NCBI GenBank assembly: GCA_009774145.1
Contig: VSND01000012.1
Coordinates: forward strand, 1-19,684
DNA: 19,684 nt
Origin: Lachnospiraceae bacterium
GTDB lineage: Bacteria > Bacillota > Clostridia > Lachnospirales > Lachnospiraceae
Direction of reading: 5' to 3'
Shown here: one piece after another, positions 15,201 through 19,684 of the stretch
Layout: the number at the start of each line of letters is the position of its first letter
Numbering within the stretch: position 1 is the stretch's first letter
Notes under the pieces: generated by a model
The model's database searches: none
Seen by the model: only the letters and a program-made list of their open reading frames with translations
Told to the model about the DNA's origin: nothing
Translations under genes and position numbers: made by a program

Positions 15201-15950
15201 ATCTTCGATGGGCTTTCTGTAATATCCGTCTTCAAAGGAGACATCCGTCAGCTCCGTGGAAAAAGTCGTATGGCGGCAGTGGTCGGACCAGTAGGTATCC
15301 AGCACCCGGATCTCCGTCATGGACGGATCCCGCTTTTCTTCTTCTGCAAAATAATTCTGGATATGCAGAAAATCCTTAAAGGTCATGGCAAGATTCAGAG
15401 ATCCATACAGCTCCTTTAAAGCACCCTCCTCCATATCCCGGAACCCTTCGAAAATCTTCACATCCTCCGGTTCCTCAAAAAGCGTCACCAGTGTCTGAGG
15501 CTTTACCATATCCGTCTCTCTGGAATCCACCGGGTTGATGCAGAACGCCTTGATGGATGCCAGCTGCTCCTCTGTCACCCTTCCCTCGATCACATACACG
15601 GTCGCCGTACGGATCACCGGCTCCTCTGAAGAATTTAAAAACTGCACGCACTGCACGGCAGAATCCGCTCTCTGGTCAAACTGGCCCGGCAGATATTCCA
15701 CGCCGAACACTGCAGCATGTTCCGCCGTCCCGAAGCTTTCCCGGTACAGCACATCCACCGGCGGCTCGCTGAACACGGTACTGCACGCCTTTTCAAACGT
15801 CTCATCCGTGATGTTCTCCACATCGTAGCGGATCAGTACCCGGACCCCGGTTACGGTCTCAATCCCCAGGTAGCTTCTGATCTCTTCCTGCAGTTCCTTT
15901 GCCTTGACGGCAAATGCCTCTTTCTTTTCCACAAAGACGCGTCTTACCAT
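12207..15950 (-). CDS. purL: Phosphoribosylformylglycinamidine synthase, single-chain form
   Basis: 1247 aa, full length for the clostridial single-chain FGAM synthase. It converts FGAR to FGAM with ATP and glutamine, the fourth step of purine synthesis. The N-terminal PurS-like region is followed by the synthase half with LDTYWSDHCRHTTF, NETHNHPTEIEPFGGAATC, GGRTGRDGCGGATGSS and NDFGAGGVSVAIGELADG, then the second half with GLPSIGGKDSMSGTF. The C-terminal glutaminase begins VFPGTNCEYDSARAFERAGA and has nucleophile Cys1088 (ALGICNGFQALIK) and catalytic His1218/Glu1220 (MGHSER). GGAGGT lies 9 bases before the ATG at 15950. It stands alone, not in a pur operon. Large open frames on the other strand are shadows of this gene. 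Confidence 0.97.
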   Translation of the reverse strand: MVRRVFVEKKEAFAVKAKELQEEIRSYLGIETVTGVRVLIRYDVENITDETFEKACSTVFSEPPVDVLYRESFGTAEHAAVFGVEYLPGQFDQRADSAVQCVQFLNSSEEPVIRTATVYVIEGRVTEEQLASIKAFCINPVDSRETDMVKPQTLVTLFEEPEDVKIFEGFRDMEEGALKELYGSLNLAMTFKDFLHIQNYFAEEEKRDPSMTEIRVLDTYWSDHCRHTTFSTELTDVSFEDGYYRKPIEDTYRQYLADHREIFQGREDKFVCLMDLALMAMRKLKKEGKLQDQEESEEINACSIVVPVEIDGQTEEWLVNFKNETHNHPTEIEPFGGAATCLGGAIRDPLSGRTYVYQAMRVTGAADPTVSVLETLKGKLPQKKLVRGAAGGYSSYGNQIGLATGYVKEIYHPDYVAKRMEIGAVMGAAPRKDVIRETSDPGDIIILLGGRTGRDGCGGATGSSKVHTEASIETCGAEVQKGNAPTERKIQRLFRRPEVTRLIRKCNDFGAGGVSVAIGELADGLTVDLDRVPKKYAGLDGTEIAISESQERMAVVVNPKDVKEFMGYAAEENLEAVCVAEVTESPRLVLKWRGKEIVNISRAFLDTNGAHQETAVAVDMPSEDDPYFVRKEVGDVREAWLKTLKDLNVCSQKGLVEMFDGSIGAGSVLMPYGGRYQLTETQTMVAKLPVLKGKTDTVTMMSYGFDPYLSSWSPYHGAVYAVLESVTRIVASGGDYHKIRFTFQEYFRRMTEDPHRWSQPFAALLGAYRAQLGFGLPSIGGKDSMSGTFNEIDVPPTLVSFAVDIASHKHIITPELKKAGNKLVLLKIDRDAYDLPDFDQAMDLYGKFFEDVKAGKIISAYALDAHGIVAAVSKMAFGNKLGVKLESSLDPRDAFAPGFGCIVAEVLDGKVGELSITYTLIGEVTQSGFSYGKASVSTEEALEAWTGTLEKVFPTAAVKNKEILDTPVYHTDRIYVCRHKVAKPTVFIPVFPGTNCEYDSARAFERAGADVVTRIFRNLSESDIQESVDAFEKAIQQAQIIMFPGGFSAGDEPDGSAKFFATAFQNGKIKEAVMKLLNERDGLALGICNGFQALIKLGLLPHGEIVGQTADSPTLTFNTINRHISRMVYTKVVTDKSPWLTGAKTGKTYVIPASHGEGRFVAPKEWIDRLFANGQVATQYVDLQGNPTMDEEWNVNGSYASIEGITSPDGRILGKMGHSERRGEAVAINIYGEQDMKLFESGVEYFR

Positions 15951-15998
15951 GCTTTTTTACCTCCAATTGCGGTTTTCATGTTCCGTATCGTTTTACTT

Positions 15999-16027
15999 AT
16001 CATAACACATTTATAATGATTAGTAAA
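15999..16027 (-). promoter_or_regulatory. Proximal promoter of purL
   Basis: On the minus strand TTTACT (16027-16022), 17-base spacer, TATGAT (16004-15999). The leader to the ATG would be about 42 bases. The -35 is weak (4 of 6), the -10 good (5 of 6). Confidence 0.5.
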
Positions 16028-16044
16028 TTTCATATATAATCAAG

Positions 16045-16069
16045 CATTTATAAGAATTACTTATAAATG
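16045..16069. repeat. Perfect inverted repeat upstream of purL
   Basis: CATTTATAAG and CTTATAAATG, ten bases each, separated by AATTA. It lies between the two candidate purL promoters, about 17 bases upstream of the proximal -35 box. AT-rich, so unlikely to act as a strong terminator; better read as a protein-binding site or a weak RNA stem in the leader of the distal transcript. Confidence 0.7.
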
Positions 16070-16092
16070 TATTTTTCAGTATTCTTTGCTTT

Positions 16093-16121
16093 ATCATAGC
16101 ACAGTGACTGTCCTATTGCAA
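16093..16121 (-). promoter_or_regulatory. Distal promoter upstream of purL
   Basis: On the minus strand TTGCAA (16121-16116), 17-base spacer, TATGAT (16098-16093). Transcripts from here would have a leader of about 135 bases containing the inverted repeat and the proximal promoter. The leader holds no purine riboswitch pattern that I can recognise and no convincing small gene. Between here and 16261 nothing else is seen. Confidence 0.5.
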
Positions 16122-16261
16122 GCAGTGCCCGACTGCCCGAATTACGCTTTCTGCCGATCATGCGGGATGTCTTTCTTACCCGGCCAGCACATTTCCACAG
16201 GATAAAGCCGCCGCCATCCACATATCCTCTGTACAGCGAAGGAGCCGCCGCAAAATGAACT

Positions 16262-16315
16262 CCCGCCTGTATGCCCCCATCGTCCGGAAACCGGAACGCC
16301 GGACACACAGGCAGG
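16262..16315 (-). terminator. Stem-loop behind the surface-protein gene, possible terminator
   Basis: Two nested pairings: CCTGCCTGT with ACAGGCGGG (16315-16307 and 16270-16262, one G-T pair) and inside it GTCCGG with CCGGAC (16304-16299 and 16287-16282). It starts 24 bases after the stop codon at 16340. Only four T's follow (ATTTTG), so it may be a weak terminator or a stabilising structure. Confidence 0.45.
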
Positions 16316-16339
16316 AACGCATCTTACAGCAGCCCCTTC

Positions 16340-19300
16340 CTATCTCCTGCTCTTCTTTTTCTTCTTTCCCCTGTTTACCACACAGACTGCAGCAACAATC
16401 ACAATCAGCAGTGCCGCTCCGCCTGCCAGGCACGCATACAGCAGGATCGGATTATCATCCCATGTGAGCGCACCCTGCGCCCTTCTGGCCGCGGTTCCGT
16501 TTACCGCATTATTGACTGCAGCTGTCGGTCCGCTCCATGCCAGCCCGATCGGAGACAGGCCGGTAACGGTAAATTCCATCCCGTTATCCGTTTTACGAAC
16601 TGCCGGTATCTCTACCTGACCGGAAGTCTTCCCGAAATAACTGGTGGAAAACATATGCGCCACTGCAAAATTATTCGTATACCTTCCGGTGCCTCCCGGA
16701 TAGGGCATCGTTACTGTAAGCCCTCCCTCCGGGAAATTCGTATAGTCCGCAACTTGCCATGTAGTTCCTTCATCCGTGCTGACCTGCAGTACCACATCAT
16801 AGACAGCCGTACTTTCTTCCTTATACACTCCGGATTCTGTCAGCACACGCTTCAGTTCCTGCTCGATTTTGGCCGGCGTATTAAAACTGGTATTCTGCAG
16901 TCCTTCCGGCACGGTGGATATTCCTTCTTCCATGATCAGCTTGAACTTCTTGCCGTCCTCTGTATCAGCCGGCGGATTCGGAAGCTCTTTTACCGCATTT
17001 ACCTTCGCCGTAATCTCCGGATCGCCCTCCGGCAGTTCATAATTTTTCGGCTCCTCCGGATCAAACTTCCACTCCTTATCCTCCGATACCACCGTCACTT
17101 TATAGCTGCCTGCTTCTGTTGATTTCATTCCGTTGGTCTTCAGCACATCCGGCTGCTTGAACGTCACATCATCTTCATCCAGAAGCCCATCCAGCTTCAG
17201 CTCACCGTATACCGTCACTTCACCCGCAGTTCCCGCCGCTTTCGAAGCGGACAGGCCGGATGCATCCCATGTCAGCTGCTTTTTCGCCACAGATGTAGAT
17301 ACTTCTGCACTGACGTCCTCAAATGACCGGCTTCCGGAAAATACCGCCAGAATCTTATGATCTCCCGCTTCCAGCACAGACTCATCCAGAGTGATGCTCA
17401 CTTTACCGCCGGACGTGGTAATACTCTGCGCCGAACCGATCTTGTTATCATCCGCAACCTCTTCCTCATAGAACTGTACCGTTCCGCTGAGCGAATCCGC
17501 ATCATCTTCATTTTCCTTCGACACCACCGCCGTATAGGTCACTTCATCCCCATAGACAATGTCCTCTGTCTCACTGGCCGTAAGCTTCATAACCGTTCCG
17601 GTCTTCTCCAGAATCGTCAGGCTGTTGTCAGAAGCCACATTTTTAACCTCATAATTGGCATTGCTGCCGATTTTGGCTGTAAATGTCTTATCGCCTTTGA
17701 TATCTGTCGTGTATTCCGCCGTATATACTCCGTACTGGCTTCCGGAAGCCTTCAGAGAAAGCGTATGCTCTTCTTCTGTGTCATTTCTCCCGGATACGGC
17801 AAGTACCACATCTTCCGCTTTCAGCCCATTATTGTCTATGGGTGAATTGTCACTGTTGAGCACAGTGACCGTAACGGTAACCGGCCGGTTAATCTTCTGC
17901 GTATTCGGACTGACATTCATCTGGATCAGCAGCTCCGCTTTACTGATGTCCGCTTCCACCGTCGCCTGTGTATCGCTCAGTATATAGTTCCCCGACTTGT
18001 TTCCGGTCAGTTCAATACCGGAAGCCACGATCCGGTTTGCCAGTCTCGCATTGGCATCATTATAAGCAATCGATTCCACTTTGACGCCGACTCCGCTCTC
18101 ATCGCCTAGCACCACTTTTTCCAGTACTACCTCTGCACCCTTCGCTTCTGTCGTTCCGTCGTAGACTTTTGAGGTCGTTCCTTCGATCACCGGAGTGACT
18201 GTACACTGCGTGATCGTTACCGGAATGTCCCCAACCGCCTTATAATTAGGTCCATCCGCCGCTTCCACCCTTAAAATATAATTTCCTGCATCCGACGGTG
18301 CATTCACAGCATTCCCATCTGCTGCGCTGCCTTTATACCATTTGTAACTCCATTCAAAATCTCCAGTCTCCACATTTCCAGAATCTATGGAAAAACTGCT
18401 TCCGCCGTTTACCGGAGGAGCGACAAACTTTCCATATGTATAAGTTGTTTCATAATTATTGTTCGTTATCGTACCCGCAGAAAGAGGGTCAATCGTTACT
18501 TCAAATGTCGCCTCTTCTTTATAATTTCCTACGGAAACCTCCACATGGTAAACATAAGTACCCGCATCATCTCTATTGGAAAACGTACAGTTCTTTCCTG
18601 TGCTGTCAACCTCCTGCCTTGTCCCGTTATAGGTACGGTACCACTGATATTTCGGTTCTTCCGATGTTCCGCCCTTCACTTCTGCCGTCAGCGTATACGA
18701 TTTATCACCATTATAACTGAATTCCAGATGGCTTCCGTTTTCCAACGCCGGACTGACCTGCAGCGACAGCGAAGTAAAGGGTTTCGTATCTACCGTGACA
18801 CTGCGGATGCTGGTTCCTGACAACCTGGCTTCATCCGTAATCCAGGAACCGGAACTGCCATTGGAGCGGAACCCACAGCCCTCTGCCAGAAGCTCGCTGA
18901 CCTTAAACGCCTCGACACCGCTGCTGCCCTTTGATTCAATACTGGAGAAACTGCTGCCCTTTCCCAGTTTCACCTGCATATCACTCCTTGATCTGGTCAA
19001 CGTCAGGGTTCCTACTTTCGCCCTGTCTCCTGATATGTCCAATGTACCATTATTCATGGTAACAGCGCTGATCGAAATATCATTGGAACCCTCTCCATCA
19101 ACATTCAGCGTTGCACCGTCTATATAAACCGGAGCCGACGCTGTGGAAGAAAATGTTCCGCCCTCAATATTCAGAGTACCCTTGCTTCCTGCATACAGAC
19201 AGGAACCGCTGTAACTGTTGTTTCCACTATAGCGGATCGCACCTCTGCCTCCAGAATCTTTTACCGTCAGCGTGCCTCCGGTCACAGAGATCAGATCCGG

Positions 19301-19684
19301 TCTGCCGGAACCGCTGCGCCCCGAAGAAGTCCCATATGACAGCACACAGCCATTCAGATCCAACGTCACATTTCCGCCTGTCAGCTTACAGATTGAATCC
19401 GCAGTATTGTCAGAGAATGTAACCTGTATATCCTTATCCAGTTTTACTTCGACTGTCTGTCCGTTTATTTCATCCTTCCAAATTTCTGCAAAATCATTAA
19501 ACGGAACTTCTTTACCGTCTATCACAATCGTATTCTTCTGCTGGCTGTCATCCGGGGCCGGATCCTTATCTTCGCCGTCTCCATTCCCTTCATCCGTTCC
19601 GGGCTTATCTTCGCCGTCCCCATTCCCTTCATCCGTTCCGGGCTTATCTTCGCCGTCTCCATTCCCTTCATCCGTTCCGGGCTT
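16340..19684 (-). CDS. Large cell-surface protein with Ig-like domains (C-terminal part; N-terminus beyond right edge)
   Basis: 1114 residues are visible and the frame stays open to the window edge, so the internal start at 19525 is not the true one. Order: three 13-residue acidic repeats KPGTDEGNGDGED; a Gly/Ser-rich region of short strands (LDLNGCVLSYG, GGTLTVKDSGGRG, GTLNIEGGTF) resembling a right-handed beta-helix; an Ig-like region with YQWYRTYNG; another with YKWYKGSA; a YDG-type repeat KVYDGTTEAKG near 18140-18175; a bacterial Ig-like domain with IVYGDEVTYTAVV and TVQFYEEE; then a C-terminal region ending in a hydrophobic segment (PILLYACLAGGAALLIVIVA) and the basic tail NRGKKKKKSRR. 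This is the layout of a wall- or membrane-anchored adhesin-type protein, but no LPxTG-like motif precedes the hydrophobic segment. Role likely outside the cell; ligand unknown. Confidence 0.85.
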   Translation of the reverse strand, partial: KPGTDEGNGDGEDKPGTDEGNGDGEDKPGTDEGNGDGEDKDPAPDDSQQKNTIVIDGKEVPFNDFAEIWKDEINGQTVEVKLDKDIQVTFSDNTADSICKLTGGNVTLDLNGCVLSYGTSSGRSGSGRPDLISVTGGTLTVKDSGGRGAIRYSGNNSYSGSCLYAGSKGTLNIEGGTFSSTASAPVYIDGATLNVDGEGSNDISISAVTMNNGTLDISGDRAKVGTLTLTRSRSDMQVKLGKGSSFSSIESKGSSGVEAFKVSELLAEGCGFRSNGSSGSWITDEARLSGTSIRSVTVDTKPFTSLSLQVSPALENGSHLEFSYNGDKSYTLTAEVKGGTSEEPKYQWYRTYNGTRQEVDSTGKNCTFSNRDDAGTYVYHVEVSVGNYKEEATFEVTIDPLSAGTITNNNYETTYTYGKFVAPPVNGGSSFSIDSGNVETGDFEWSYKWYKGSAADGNAVNAPSDAGNYILRVEAADGPNYKAVGDIPVTITQCTVTPVIEGTTSKVYDGTTEAKGAEVVLEKVVLGDESGVGVKVESIAYNDANARLANRIVASGIELTGNKSGNYILSDTQATVEADISKAELLIQMNVSPNTQKINRPVTVTVTVLNSDNSPIDNNGLKAEDVVLAVSGRNDTEEEHTLSLKASGSQYGVYTAEYTTDIKGDKTFTAKIGSNANYEVKNVASDNSLTILEKTGTVMKLTASETEDIVYGDEVTYTAVVSKENEDDADSLSGTVQFYEEEVADDNKIGSAQSITTSGGKVSITLDESVLEAGDHKILAVFSGSRSFEDVSAEVSTSVAKKQLTWDASGLSASKAAGTAGEVTVYGELKLDGLLDEDDVTFKQPDVLKTNGMKSTEAGSYKVTVVSEDKEWKFDPEEPKNYELPEGDPEITAKVNAVKELPNPPADTEDGKKFKLIMEEGISTVPEGLQNTSFNTPAKIEQELKRVLTESGVYKEESTAVYDVVLQVSTDEGTTWQVADYTNFPEGGLTVTMPYPGGTGRYTNNFAVAHMFSTSYFGKTSGQVEIPAVRKTDNGMEFTVTGLSPIGLAWSGPTAAVNNAVNGTAARRAQGALTWDDNPILLYACLAGGAALLIVIVAAVCVVNRGKKKKKSRR
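19568..19684 (-). repeat. Three tandem 39-bp repeats in the surface-protein gene
   Basis: Units at 19568-19606, 19607-19645 and 19646-19684 are identical except one silent T/C change in the middle copy (at a Gly codon). Each encodes KPGTDEGNGDGED, an acidic, probably extended spacer. The array reaches the window edge, so the copy number is at least three. Confidence 0.95.

Noticed and set aside
14118..15419. 433-codon open frame (and a 392-codon one at 12297-13475) on the plus strand opposite purL
   Set aside because: Antisense shadows of the highly conserved purL frame, with no start signals.
15951..16086. Purine riboswitch in the purL leader
   Set aside because: The leader lacks the paired P1-P2-P3 layout and the conserved loop sequences; only the simple AT-rich inverted repeat is present.
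16057..16308. 83-codon minus-strand reading between the surface-protein gene and purL
   Set aside because: It overlaps the stem-loop and the distal promoter, lacks a ribosome site and has no sensible protein pattern.

Overview
The window looks like a chromosomal segment of a low-to-mid GC Firmicute, most likely a gut clostridium of the Lachnospiraceae type. This rests on strong GGAGG ribosome sites, the single-chain clostridial form of PurL, a UmuC-like polymerase paired with a YolD-like protein, and a very long cell-surface protein. This is inference; no rRNA or marker gene is present. I see no tRNA, rRNA or CRISPR array.

Left part (1-5930, all minus strand) is an accessory region of small genes, much of it AT-rich. 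At the left edge is the 5' end of a group II intron, inserted just behind an acetyltransferase gene. Then come an acetyltransferase/P-loop kinase pair, and a tightly overlapping run read as: unknown 139-aa gene, unknown 108-aa gene, polynucleotide-kinase-like P-loop protein, Thg1-like 3'-5' polymerase, broken SUKH/leucine-rich-repeat gene. The kinase plus Thg1 pair suggests RNA (tRNA) end repair. Around it lie pieces that resemble immunity proteins of polymorphic toxin systems (SUKH, Imm1-like, other small acidic proteins), several frameshifted or truncated and none with a visible toxin. Two small membrane-protein genes also lie here; one has an 8-A tract that puts its best start out of frame.

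Middle part (5930-10582) is a DNA-repair locus: a RecQ-family helicase on the minus strand, divergent from a Y-family polymerase and a YolD-like gene on the plus strand. A LexA-box-like site lies between the -35 and -10 of the polymerase promoter, which fits SOS control.

Right part holds an orphan Phd/YefM-type antitoxin (10597-10824), a FecR-domain lipoprotein (10951-12060), the full-length purL gene (12207-15950) with two candidate promoters and a perfect inverted repeat upstream, and the C-terminal 1114 residues of a large Ig-like surface protein that runs off the right edge through 39-bp tandem repeats.

The proposed links are: repair and immunity genes on the left as possible defences against toxins of competitors; RecQ and Pol Y/YolD as DNA-damage response; purL as housekeeping core sequence.
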